NCBI RefSeq assembly: GCF_013391475.1
Contig: NZ_JACBAZ010000002.1
Coordinates: forward strand, 711,837-775,836
Source of the DNA: Oceaniferula marina
Lineage (GTDB): Bacteria; Verrucomicrobiota; Verrucomicrobiia; Verrucomicrobiales; Akkermansiaceae
DNA: 64,000 nucleotides
Direction: 5' to 3'
Shown here piece by piece: positions 43,512-52,103 of this stretch. Every line of letters begins with the position of its first letter. Positions within the stretch are counted from its first letter, which is position 1. The notes below the pieces were generated by a model. That model was not told the origin of the DNA. It was given only the letters and a program-made list of their open reading frames with translations, and did not search any database. Both the position numbers and the translations under genes were made by a program.

Positions 43512-46373
43512 ATGAAATCTTCGGTATCTGCTCGTTTTAATGCGGAACTCCTTGAACAACAATACGACCGGTGGTGTGAAGAACCGCAGTCGGTTGATGC
43601 TGACTGGGCCGCTTTTTTCGAAGGTTTTGAACTGGGCGTGGCCCAGCTCAAAAAGCGTGGAGAGGCTCAGGCCAATGGTGCCAACGGTGTGGCGACAACG
43701 GCAAACGAAGCTGCATCGGTGCCCGTATCCACGACCCCGGCTCCTGCGGCACATACGGCCAATCAGTCTCCTATTTCAGTGGATGAACTGGACGAGGAGT
43801 TTTTAAATTTCCGAGGCAAGGTGGTAGGGCTGGTGTATGCCTACCGTGCACTGGGGCACACCCAGGCACATTTGAACCCACTGGATCAGGCTGGACAGGA
43901 GAACCCGGATCTTCTGCTCGCAGAGCACGGGCTTTACGAGGAGGATCTGGAGCGCCTGATTTCGACCCGTTTTTTCCGTAATAACGAGAGAATGACCTTG
44001 CGGGAACTTTATGTTGAGCTCAATGAGATCTACTGTGGATTTGTTGGTTTTGAGTTCATGCATATTCATAACTCGGAGGTGCGCAACTGGTTGCGGTTGC
44101 GGATTGAAAATCGTCCCGAAGAGCAGGAGCAGCTGAGCCTTGATAAGGCGGCGGTTCTGAAGTGGTTGCTTGAGGCTCAGATGTTCGAAGCCTTCTTGGC
44201 CAAAAAGTTCCTTGGGGAGAAACGTTTTTCGCTGGAAGGTGGTGAGTCGGCCATCGTGGTGCTCAATACCATTCTTCAACATTGCCCCGCGCATGAGGTT
44301 CAGGAAATCGAGATGGGAATGGCTCACCGTGGCCGCCTGAACGTGCTGCGCAATTTCCTGCACAAGTCACTGACGACCCTTTTGTATGAGTTTACCCCGA
44401 ACTACGAACCGGATTTGGTTGCGGGTGATGGGGATGTAAAATACCACCTGGGATACGAGGGGGTGCGTAAGCTCGACGACGGTGAGGTGCGTGTCAGCCT
44501 CGCGGCGAACCCGAGCCATTTGGAGGCTGTGAATGCCGTGGTGGAAGGCAAGGCCCGTGCGCGTCAGCGAATCATCGGTGATGATGGAACCCATACTGAT
44601 CGCAAGAAGGTGCTGCCGGTCTTGCTCCACGGTGATGCCGCCTTTGCGGGCCAGGGGTCGGTGGCGGAGGTGTTGAACCTTTCCCAATTGCCCGGTTACC
44701 GAACCGGTGGAACCATTCACTTGATTGTCAACAACCAGATCGGGTTTACCACCATGCCCGAGGATGCCCGTTCTTCTCACTATGCGACGGACGTCGCCAA
44801 AATGATTGAAGCTCCGGTGATTCATGTCAATGGTGAGGAACTCACCGAATTGGTGTGGGCGGCCGTGACAGCGATTGAGTTCCGTCAGAAGTTTGGTCGG
44901 GACATCGTGATCGACATGTATTGTTACCGTCGCCAAGGTCACAACGAAGCGGATCAGGCGGCCTTTACCCAGCCACATACCTATAAGAAGATTAATGCGC
45001 GCAAGCCGGTGGGAGACCTTTACAAAGATCGCTTGGTTGCGGATGGGGACCTGAGCCAGGAGCAGGCGGATGCCGTGCAGCAAGCCATCGCTGACAAGCT
45101 GGATGAGGGGTATGAGCGCATGGTCAAACACATGGACGCCGGTGACCGGACGATTTTCACAGGGTCTACCGCGGAGCCGCAGCCCAAATTCAGTCATGAC
45201 CCGGTGCCTACCGGTATCAGTGAAGAGCGCTTGCAGCACATCGGGAAGTCGTTGACCACGATCCCTGATGGGTTCAATCTGCACCCGACGCTGGCGAAGC
45301 GTTTTATTCCCCGCCGAAAAGAGGCTTTGTCCTCTGGAAGCAACTTCGACTGGGCTTTTGCCGAGTCCCTCGCATGGGGATCTTTGTTGATGGAGGGAAC
45401 GCCGGTTCGTTTGTCCGGTCAGGACGTGCGCCGGGGCACCTTCAGTCATCGCCACTGTGTGTTTTACGATTCCGAAACGCGTGAACGGTACTTCCCGCTG
45501 AAGCACCTTTCGGAGGATCAGGAGCGTTTCTGTGTGTATAACAGTTTGTTGTCCGAGGCCGCCGTGCTTGGATTCGACTATGGTTACTCGCTGGGATGTC
45601 CCGAGATGTTGATTATGTGGGAAGGTCAGTTTGGCGATTTTGCCAATGGTGCCCAGGTGATCATTGACCAGTTTATTTCATCCGCGGAGTCGAAGTGGCA
45701 GACTCCGAGTAGTTTTGTCATGTTGCTTCCGCACGGATATGAAGGCATGGGACCCGAGCACTCGAGTGCCCGACTTGAGCGATTCCTCCAGCTTTGTGCT
45801 GAAAAGAACATCCAGGTGGCCAACCTGACGACACCGGCGCAGTATTTCCACGCCCTGCGCCGTCAGAAAGTGCGTGAGGTGCGGAAGCCATTGATTTTGA
45901 TGACGCCGAAAAGTCTGCTCTCACGTCCTGAAGCGGTTTCTTCGGTGGATGATTTTACCGAGGGCTCATGCTTCCAGGAGATTCTTCCGGATGTGGTGGA
46001 ATTTGAGAAGCCAAACAAGGTGGACCGGATCGTCTTCTGTTCCGGCAAGGTGTTCTACGACTTGGTGCAGTACCGGAAAGATCATGACATTACGAACACG
46101 GCGATCATCCGGGTTGAGCAGCTGTATCCGCTGAACACGGAGATGTTGCAGTTGCTGGCCAGCCAATACCCGAAGGTCAAGCATTGGGTCTGGGCTCAGG
46201 AAGAGCCGTGGAACATGGGAGCTCGCTCCTTTATGACGCCACGTCTTCAGGGCTTGTTTGATATCACGCTGAAGTATGCGGGACGGAAGTCTTCCTCCAG
46301 CCCGGCGGCAGGTTCCAAGGCGATGCATATTCGCGAGCAGAAAAAGCTGCTGGAGCAAGCGTTCAATATTTAA
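43512..46373 (+). CDS. sucA: 2-oxoglutarate dehydrogenase E1 component
   Basis: 953 residues, usual length. The thiamine diphosphate-dependent decarboxylase of the 2-oxoglutarate dehydrogenase complex in the TCA cycle. N-terminal NAELLEQQYDRWCEEPQSVDADW is the E1o-specific extension. Cofactor and active-site blocks include EIEMGMAHRGRLNVL, LHGDAAFAGQGSVAEVLN, NNQIGFTT and SCFQEILPD. An Ala/Thr-rich linker follows the first domain (about 60-85). sucB follows after 45 bp in one operon; no E3 (lpd) is present here. Confidence 0.96.
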   Translation: MKSSVSARFNAELLEQQYDRWCEEPQSVDADWAAFFEGFELGVAQLKKRGEAQANGANGVATTANEAASVPVSTTPAPAAHTANQSPISVDELDEEFLNFRGKVVGLVYAYRALGHTQAHLNPLDQAGQENPDLLLAEHGLYEEDLERLISTRFFRNNERMTLRELYVELNEIYCGFVGFEFMHIHNSEVRNWLRLRIENRPEEQEQLSLDKAAVLKWLLEAQMFEAFLAKKFLGEKRFSLEGGESAIVVLNTILQHCPAHEVQEIEMGMAHRGRLNVLRNFLHKSLTTLLYEFTPNYEPDLVAGDGDVKYHLGYEGVRKLDDGEVRVSLAANPSHLEAVNAVVEGKARARQRIIGDDGTHTDRKKVLPVLLHGDAAFAGQGSVAEVLNLSQLPGYRTGGTIHLIVNNQIGFTTMPEDARSSHYATDVAKMIEAPVIHVNGEELTELVWAAVTAIEFRQKFGRDIVIDMYCYRRQGHNEADQAAFTQPHTYKKINARKPVGDLYKDRLVADGDLSQEQADAVQQAIADKLDEGYERMVKHMDAGDRTIFTGSTAEPQPKFSHDPVPTGISEERLQHIGKSLTTIPDGFNLHPTLAKRFIPRRKEALSSGSNFDWAFAESLAWGSLLMEGTPVRLSGQDVRRGTFSHRHCVFYDSETRERYFPLKHLSEDQERFCVYNSLLSEAAVLGFDYGYSLGCPEMLIMWEGQFGDFANGAQVIIDQFISSAESKWQTPSSFVMLLPHGYEGMGPEHSSARLERFLQLCAEKNIQVANLTTPAQYFHALRRQKVREVRKPLILMTPKSLLSRPEAVSSVDDFTEGSCFQEILPDVVEFEKPNKVDRIVFCSGKVFYDLVQYRKDHDITNTAIIRVEQLYPLNTEMLQLLASQYPKVKHWVWAQEEPWNMGARSFMTPRLQGLFDITLKYAGRKSSSSPAAGSKAMHIREQKKLLEQAFNI

Positions 46374-46418
46374 TCCATAGATTTCCTCTTCTTATTTTAC
46401 CACTAACTATCATACCCC

Positions 46419-47897
46419 ATGGCTACCGAAGTCAAAATTCCTAACGTTGGAGAATCCATTACCACCGCCAATGTCGCACGCTGGCATAAGCAAGATGGCG
46501 AGCACGTTGCCAAAGGTGAAATTGTTCTCACTATTGAAACCGATAAAGTGTCGAACGACCTCGAAGCGGATGTTTCAGGCACGCTGAAAATCCTCGTCCC
46601 TGAGGGGGAAGAGGTATCGATCGGCAGTGTGGTCGCATCCATCGAAGAAGGTGCGGAAACTCCTGATGCAGCAGCTGACACGGCAGCACCGGTCGCTCCT
46701 GCCGAACCATCCGAACCAGCTCCTTCCAGTGATGCTAAGGTGATCGATATCAAAGTTCCCGCTGCCGGGGAGTCGATTACCTCCGCCAATGTTGGCCATT
46801 GGCATGTCGAGAATGGTGCCCAGGTGACGAAAGGTGACGTCTTGGTGACGCTTGAAACCGACAAGGTGTCCAACGATTTGCTGGCTGATGAGGATGGCGT
46901 GTTGAATATCATCGTCCCAGTAGGAGAAGAAGTCGGCATCGGAACCATTATTGCGTCGTTGACCGTGGGAGCCACTTCCTCTGCAGCATCGAAGCCCGCA
47001 ACGCCTGCAGCGGCTCCAGCAGTGAGTGCTGCACCAACTGCGGCGAGTAAGCCAGCCGCTTCACCGGCCAAAACCGTCACGGCAACGCCACGGCCTGCCG
47101 CGAGCCCGTCCCCCACACCGGCAGCGTCCATCCGGCCTGATGCCTCCGTTACGCCATCGACGTCTGAGCGCAGTGGCCAAGCCCAAGTCGAAGACGATGG
47201 GCGGACCACACGACGTAAGATGAGTATGTTGCGCCGGAAGATTTCAACCCACCTGGTGAGTGCCCAGCAGACAGCTGCGATTCTTACCACATTCAACGAG
47301 GTGGACATGACCGCAATTATGGAGCTGCGCAAGGAGGTCCAGAATGACTTTGTGGCCAAACACGGATGCAAGCTCGGCTTTATGTCGTTTTTTGTGAAGG
47401 CTGTGGTTCAGGCTTTGAAGGATGTTCCCGCGGTTAATGGTCGGATTGAAGGCAACGATATCATTGAAAACCATTTCTACGATATCGGGGTAGCGATCGG
47501 AACCGAAAAAGGCCTGGTTGTTCCTGTCCTGCGCGACTGTGAAAAGAAAGGCTTTGCTGAGGTTGAACAAGATATTCTCGATTATGCCGGCAAGGCGAAC
47601 GATGGCTCGATGGAGCTCTCGGACCTTCAAGGTGGCGTCTTTACGATTTCCAACGGAGGCGTTTACGGATCTTTGCTCAGCACTCCGATCCTGAATCCGC
47701 CACAGAGTGGTATTCTTGGGATGCATACCATCCAGCAGCGTCCGGTTGCGGTGAATGGTGAGGTGGTGATTCGTCCGATGATGTATCTTGCTCTGAGCTA
47801 CGACCACCGCTTGGTCGATGGTAAGGAGGCCGTTACATTCCTGATCCGTATCAAGGATTGCTTGGAGAATCCAAGCCGCCTGATGCTGGAGATGTAA
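46419..47897 (+). CDS. sucB: 2-oxoglutarate dehydrogenase E2, two lipoyl domains, no PSBD
   Basis: 492 residues. Two lipoyl domains in tandem have lipoyl lysines Lys43 and Lys149, both in ETDKVSNDL. An Ala/Pro/Thr-rich linker (about 185-255) leads straight to the catalytic core (about 262-492; [33 protein letters not shown]), which ends with active His in [11 protein letters not shown]. The peripheral-subunit-binding motif (as in pdhC, VSPLARKIA...GSGPGGRI) is absent. Succinyltransferase core residues identify SucB rather than pyruvate E2. How E3 docks is therefore unclear. Confidence 0.93.
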   Translation: MATEVKIPNVGESITTANVARWHKQDGEHVAKGEIVLTIETDKVSNDLEADVSGTLKILVPEGEEVSIGSVVASIEEGAETPDAAADTAAPVAPAEPSEPAPSSDAKVIDIKVPAAGESITSANVGHWHVENGAQVTKGDVLVTLETDKVSNDLLADEDGVLNIIVPVGEEVGIGTIIASLTVGATSSAASKPATPAAAPAVSAAPTAASKPAASPAKTVTATPRPAASPSPTPAASIRPDASVTPSTSERSGQAQVEDDGRTTRRKMSMLRRKISTHLVSAQQTAAILTTFNEVDMTAIMELRKEVQNDFVAKHGCKLGFMSFFVKAVVQALKDVPAVNGRIEGNDIIENHFYDIGVAIGTEKGLVVPVLRDCEKKGFAEVEQDILDYAGKANDGSMELSDLQGGVFTISNGGVYGSLLSTPILNPPQSGILGMHTIQQRPVAVNGEVVIRPMMYLALSYDHRLVDGKEAVTFLIRIKDCLENPSRLMLEM

Positions 47898-47907
47898 TGT
47901 TTCGAAA

Positions 47908-48005
47908 GTAGGACAGGTTTCCAACCTGTCGGCAAACTGAGCAATGATCAGCCTAAGCTTGCCAAGGTACTAAGCCTTGCCGACAAGTTAAAAAACTTGT
48001 CTTAC
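47908..48005. repeat. Pair of opposed REP-like hairpins between sucB and the DUF368 gene
   Basis: GTAGGAC-AGG-tttcca-CCT-GTCGG (47908-47932) and the opposite CCGAC-AAGTT-aaaa-AACTT-GTCTTAC (47980-48005). They share the conserved flanks of the left-edge and 9761 elements, but each has a different self-complementary stem. The pair fills the intergenic space. Confidence 0.82.
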
Positions 48006-48026
48006 ATTGAAATTCAACGAACTCTC

Positions 48027-48959
48027 ATGGAATACCTCTTTATCTTCCTCAAAGGTTTTGCCATGGGGGCGGCCAATGTCATTCCCGGTGTTTCGGGGGG
48101 CACGGTGGCATTTATCACCGGGATATATGAACGGTTGATCGATGCCCTAAAGGCTTTTGATTTGAAGGCCGTTCGGATGTTGTTTCAACTCGATATCAAA
48201 GGTTTTGCTTCCCACGTGGATTTGGGGTTTTTGATGGCGCTGGGGTGTGGCGTTTTGTTCAGCGTGTTCACTTTGGCCAAAGTGTTGAAGTGGGCCTTTG
48301 CCGACTACCCGGTCTTGGTCGGAGCTTTTTTCTTTGGCATTATTTTTGCATCGATTTTTTCAGTCGGAAAAATGGTGAACCGCTGGCGGGTCAGTGAAGC
48401 GGTGGCCTTGCTTGTCGGTTTGGCCATTGCGGTTGCTCTTGCGTTTATGAGCCCGGCCGGTGAAAATACGAATCTGGTGTATTTGTTAGTCTGCGGGGTG
48501 GCGAGTATGTGCAGCATGATTATCCCCGGCATTTCCGGATCGTTTATCCTTTTGTTGATGGGGAACTATCAGTTGATTATGATCAAGGCGGTAAACGATC
48601 TTCGCCAGTTGAATTTTGCTGAGTCGCTACCCATTTTGATTCCTGTTGGTTTGGGTGCTTTGTTAGGTCTGGTTGTTTTATCTCACATTCTGAGTTGGTT
48701 GTTCAAACGTTACCACGATACAGCCGTCTCTTTGATTACTGGATTTGTTGCCGGGTCTTTGGTGATCATCTGGCCTTGGAAGTCGGTAGCGGAGTCCGTC
48801 ACGGTGAATGGCAAAGTGAAGATTATTGCCTGGCATCGTGAGTTGCCGGATTTTGCCCAAGGTAGCACCTGGGGAGCTCTTGGCATACTGATGGTGGGTG
48901 TCGGTGCGATTGTATTGATGGAAAAACTCAGCGGGAGTAGGCCCGAGCGTAGCGCTTGA
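48027..48959 (+). CDS. DUF368 membrane protein, undecaprenyl-phosphate transporter family
   Basis: 310 residues from ATG 48027; upstream in-frame codons are repeat sequence. About eight to nine membrane helices. The signature GAANVIPGVSGGTVAFITGIYERLIDAL near the N-terminus and a second IIPGISGSFILLLMGNY are characteristic of DUF368. Members of this family (PopT) have been shown to return undecaprenyl phosphate to the cytoplasmic face of the inner membrane. This gene probably has that role for peptidoglycan and LPS carrier recycling. Confidence 0.88.
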   Translation: MEYLFIFLKGFAMGAANVIPGVSGGTVAFITGIYERLIDALKAFDLKAVRMLFQLDIKGFASHVDLGFLMALGCGVLFSVFTLAKVLKWAFADYPVLVGAFFFGIIFASIFSVGKMVNRWRVSEAVALLVGLAIAVALAFMSPAGENTNLVYLLVCGVASMCSMIIPGISGSFILLLMGNYQLIMIKAVNDLRQLNFAESLPILIPVGLGALLGLVVLSHILSWLFKRYHDTAVSLITGFVAGSLVIIWPWKSVAESVTVNGKVKIIAWHRELPDFAQGSTWGALGILMVGVGAIVLMEKLSGSRPERSA

Positions 48960-48973
48960 TCGGGTGAGTGCAT

Positions 48974-50539
48974 TTAGCGCTTTACCTTGACCTGGTTGAA
49001 CATAAACCGGTTGTCACTGACTCTGACGGGTTTGCCGCTTGCCGTTGTGACGTTCTTGAGGGTGACTTCCTTGGTTTTGATATAAGGGAATTTCTCGATG
49101 TAGTCGGCACTTGTGTAGCGGGGGTTGATATTCGAAAATAGTGCTGGCCCTGGGTAGCTTTTGTGGTGTTTGGCATCTTCAATACGCAAGCCATCGATGC
49201 TGATTTTTCGTGGCATATGGCAGGTGTAGCCGAAGTCGTGTTGTCCGGAATAATGCCCGGTGATGAGTGAGATGCTACGTACACTTCCAGCTGGGATCAG
49301 TTTACAATTGCGGATAATGAATTCACCGTCCCAAGTGCTGCCGTAATCGCTCCGGAGATTGACTAAATTTTGCCTCCCAACGACGGTTGTGTTTTCAAGG
49401 ATCAGTTTGCCGTGGCCAATCGCGTTGATTCCGGCATGGCCAATGATGGAGTTGAGGATCATGGCATTATGCACTCCCTTGTGGGCATCAAAACGTGAGA
49501 GTTCGCAGTGGTCGTAGATCAGGTTTTTGCAATAATTGGACGCCATGATGCCCCATCGGCTGCGATCATGGATGTCATTGATTTGGCGACAATGAATAAA
49601 GGAAATATTCACCGCCTTGCTGATGCTGAGATCGTAGCTGCCCATGCTGACCGGGCGCCCTGCCGAGCCGATGGTCCGGTAGGTTTTGTGACCTGAGAAT
49701 TGAGAGTTTTTCACTTTTACATCGGCGCAGTTAGAGAGGTTGATGAACCCATGATAGGGAGCTCCATGCTCACCTTCGCCTTGGATGATGTGCTTGATGC
49801 TGCTGACAATGACATTGGATCGTCTGATGCTGATGCCTCGGTTGTGGTAGCTGTATTTCGATTCAGCGCGGTTGGCGAGGGTGGTGAATGTGCCCCCGGT
49901 GATCTGCAATGGTTTCAGGTCGATTGGGAGGGCCTTGGCCTGTGTGATTGTTTTGAAGTCCCACAAGATGGGGGTGCGTGCATCAACCTTGCCGTGCCGG
50001 TCCACAAGAAAAATATCGGTTTGAGAGGCCCCCTTGTTCTGGTTTGCACCGTATCGGATGTAGTGTTTTTTGTGTGAGTTGGTGACTTCAACGAGGCAGT
50101 TGCTTGGCAGGGATACGTCGATCTTGGTTTGGCCTTTGTTGAGCGAAGCCATACCCTTCAAGGGAATCGGTCGGTGCTTTGAGCTCACCGTGAAGATACT
50201 GGCCCTGTGATTCTTTAATGCGGTGTCGTCGATGATGAAGCTGGCTGTGTTGAAATCGGTATCTGTCTGAATCACCGCGGTGTTGTTTGTTCCTCCGATG
50301 TAATAGCTGCGCCCTGGGTCCGCGATGACTTTCAAGCCGTGTTGATTGGCGTATGCGTGAGCCTTGGCGATCGCCTCCATATCATCGGTCTTGCCGTCGC
50401 CTTTGGCTCCAAAATCGCTGTAACGGACTGGTTTGCCGGTTTGCGGCTTCGCAGACTTCCTTGTTTCTTCCGCCTGGAGAGTGCCAGACAATAAGAAAGT
50501 GAAAGCCGCCGGGATGAATATTCTGAAGTGAGGCTGCAT
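48974..50539 (-). CDS. Secreted right-handed parallel beta-helix protein
   Basis: 521 residues from ATG 50539 (a longer frame exists, but the signal peptide MQPHFRIFIPAAFTFLLSGTLQA starts here). VRYSDFGAKGDGKTDDMEAIAKAHAYANQ is the N-terminal block of pectate-lyase/GH28-type beta-helix proteins. Repeating short strands follow (IIRNCKLIP, NLSNCADVKVKNSQF, SIISS-type turns), with no clear catalytic Asp/Lys set. It may be a polysaccharide lyase, hydrolase or tail-fibre-like adhesin. Exported glycan degradation is most likely in this genomic setting. Confidence 0.68.
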   Translation of the reverse strand: MQPHFRIFIPAAFTFLLSGTLQAEETRKSAKPQTGKPVRYSDFGAKGDGKTDDMEAIAKAHAYANQHGLKVIADPGRSYYIGGTNNTAVIQTDTDFNTASFIIDDTALKNHRASIFTVSSKHRPIPLKGMASLNKGQTKIDVSLPSNCLVEVTNSHKKHYIRYGANQNKGASQTDIFLVDRHGKVDARTPILWDFKTITQAKALPIDLKPLQITGGTFTTLANRAESKYSYHNRGISIRRSNVIVSSIKHIIQGEGEHGAPYHGFINLSNCADVKVKNSQFSGHKTYRTIGSAGRPVSMGSYDLSISKAVNISFIHCRQINDIHDRSRWGIMASNYCKNLIYDHCELSRFDAHKGVHNAMILNSIIGHAGINAIGHGKLILENTTVVGRQNLVNLRSDYGSTWDGEFIIRNCKLIPAGSVRSISLITGHYSGQHDFGYTCHMPRKISIDGLRIEDAKHHKSYPGPALFSNINPRYTSADYIEKFPYIKTKEVTLKNVTTASGKPVRVSDNRFMFNQVKVKR

Positions 50540-50595
50540 ACCCCTAGTATACCTCACGCTCCGTCCTTTTTTGTCACATGCGTGAGAGTCTGTAT

Positions 50596-51837
50596 TCAAT
50601 CGTTTTCAGTTTGTCCGAGTATGAACTCTTGAAGTCGTTGTTTCTCGCCACGGGCTTTCCAGCGAATCATCAGGCTGGTGGTTCCTTGATAGTTTCCCCA
50701 TTTGTTGTTTTTGGAATCGGCGGGGATGTGGAAGCTATGTTCACCCGATAGCGATTTGGGACTGTTGGCTATTGAGATCGTCTCCTTTGCCGCTTGGACT
50801 TGTCTGGTTTGCTTTTTCTTTTTGAACCAAGCGTATGCATGGTGGACGTCACCCCGGGTGACCGTGAGTTCCAGTTCCCGGTAGCGGCTCACTTTGTTGG
50901 AGCGTCCGAGGAAGAGCCACTGAATGTTGATGGTCATTGGGCCTGCTTGTGGTTGGGCCGGCTTGGCGATGATCAAATAATCCGGTGCTCTTGGCCCGGT
51001 GAGAAGGCGTAGGGTGTTGATGAGGATGCCAATGCCGATCCACTCAAATGGAAGGAGAAAGAAAAATAGGAAAATCGCCATGCCTTCACCTGAGAGAAAC
51101 ATCAGGATCATGACCAAGACGAAGGTTCCGACAATGCCGTTGACAAAACAACAGAGTGCCAGCGAACCAGCTCCAGCGAGACGGTCATCTCCATCGAGGA
51201 AGAGGATGGATTCATTATCGTCGTCGCTCGGATCTCGAAGGCGGTTTGCCAAGTGATGGCAGCCTGCTTTGTCCGCTCGACGGGCTGCGTGTTCTCTGAG
51301 CTGCAGACTTCTTTTGCCAAGATACCCACCAAGAACGGCCCAGCCGATGCCGCAGATTCCGGCGGTAAGGAAGGGGAGGGGAAAGAAAAAGCTCATCCAG
51401 GCAATGGGCTGGACGCTGCGGTCGATGATAGCTTCTTGGTGATCGTCCGGGTTGACCCAAACGGTGACTGCGGTGCCGACCGGGTGGGCCTCTTTTGCTT
51501 GTTCAAGAGATTCGGTGGCAAAGTTCCGGCTTGTTTCGGTGGGGTTGTATTGGTCACTTTCGTAGGTCTTGCCATTGACCTGATAGCGGTAGCGGATCGT
51601 GAGATTTTTTCCTCCCTCATCATCCGAGTCAACGCCGGAGTCGATGATGGTTCCTTCGGCTGCTATCCATGACTGGGCGGCTTGGACTTTGAGGATGGGC
51701 CCCAGTCCGGTGGACCAGAGGATGGCGAGCCCAGCACCACCAAAAAGCAAGCCAATGGCAAGTGCCAGCAGGCGTCCCGACCATGCGATCGATCGACCTG
51801 GAGAGCTGGCTCTGAGAAGTCGATCAATCAGGGTCAT
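50596..51837 (-). CDS. DUF3592 domain membrane protein
   Basis: 413 residues with four to five hydrophobic helices: about 20-42 at the N-terminus, two around 150-175, and a pair around 225-285. The soluble segment between helices 1 and 2 reads AEGTIIDSG...TIRYRYQVNGKTYESDQY and PVGTAVTVWVNPDDHQEAIID, the DUF3592 pattern. The function of this family is unknown. The C-terminal half (about 300-413) is beta-rich and specific. It is followed by the beta-helix gene and preceded by a tiny lipoprotein gene, all leftward. Confidence 0.75.
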   Translation of the reverse strand: MTLIDRLLRASSPGRSIAWSGRLLALAIGLLFGGAGLAILWSTGLGPILKVQAAQSWIAAEGTIIDSGVDSDDEGGKNLTIRYRYQVNGKTYESDQYNPTETSRNFATESLEQAKEAHPVGTAVTVWVNPDDHQEAIIDRSVQPIAWMSFFFPLPFLTAGICGIGWAVLGGYLGKRSLQLREHAARRADKAGCHHLANRLRDPSDDDNESILFLDGDDRLAGAGSLALCCFVNGIVGTFVLVMILMFLSGEGMAIFLFFFLLPFEWIGIGILINTLRLLTGPRAPDYLIIAKPAQPQAGPMTINIQWLFLGRSNKVSRYRELELTVTRGDVHHAYAWFKKKKQTRQVQAAKETISIANSPKSLSGEHSFHIPADSKNNKWGNYQGTTSLMIRWKARGEKQRLQEFILGQTEND

Positions 51838-51839
51838 CG

Positions 51840-52076
51840 TTACCTGGTTTGATCGAGAAGCTCACGGGATTTTTGGGCTCTCTGGTCGTTTTGAGTTCCT
51901 ACACGTCGAGCGGCTTTGTCCGCGGGGATGCCGGTTTCGGGGCGGGCTTCGGGTTGCTTGCTTGAGGAGCGTTTGGCTTTTTCCTGGATGGAGCGCTGAG
52001 TTTCCTCTTTCTTTTGTTCGCAAGAGATGGCGCCCAGCGTGACCAGAAGGGCGAGAGTGATGTGCGTGAATTTCAT
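51840..52076 (-). CDS. Small lipoprotein, unknown
   Basis: 78 residues: signal peptide with lipobox LGAISC (Cys about 19), then a basic and Gln/Glu-rich tail (QKKEETQRSIQEKAKRSSSKQ). No domain. It ends 2 bp from the DUF3592 start, so the two are probably translationally coupled. ispG lies upstream on the same strand. Confidence 0.6.
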   Translation of the reverse strand: MKFTHITLALLVTLGAISCEQKKEETQRSIQEKAKRSSSKQPEARPETGIPADKAARRVGTQNDQRAQKSRELLDQTR

Positions 52077-52103
52077 GGGTAGACAATGCTTATTGGTTGG
52101 CTT

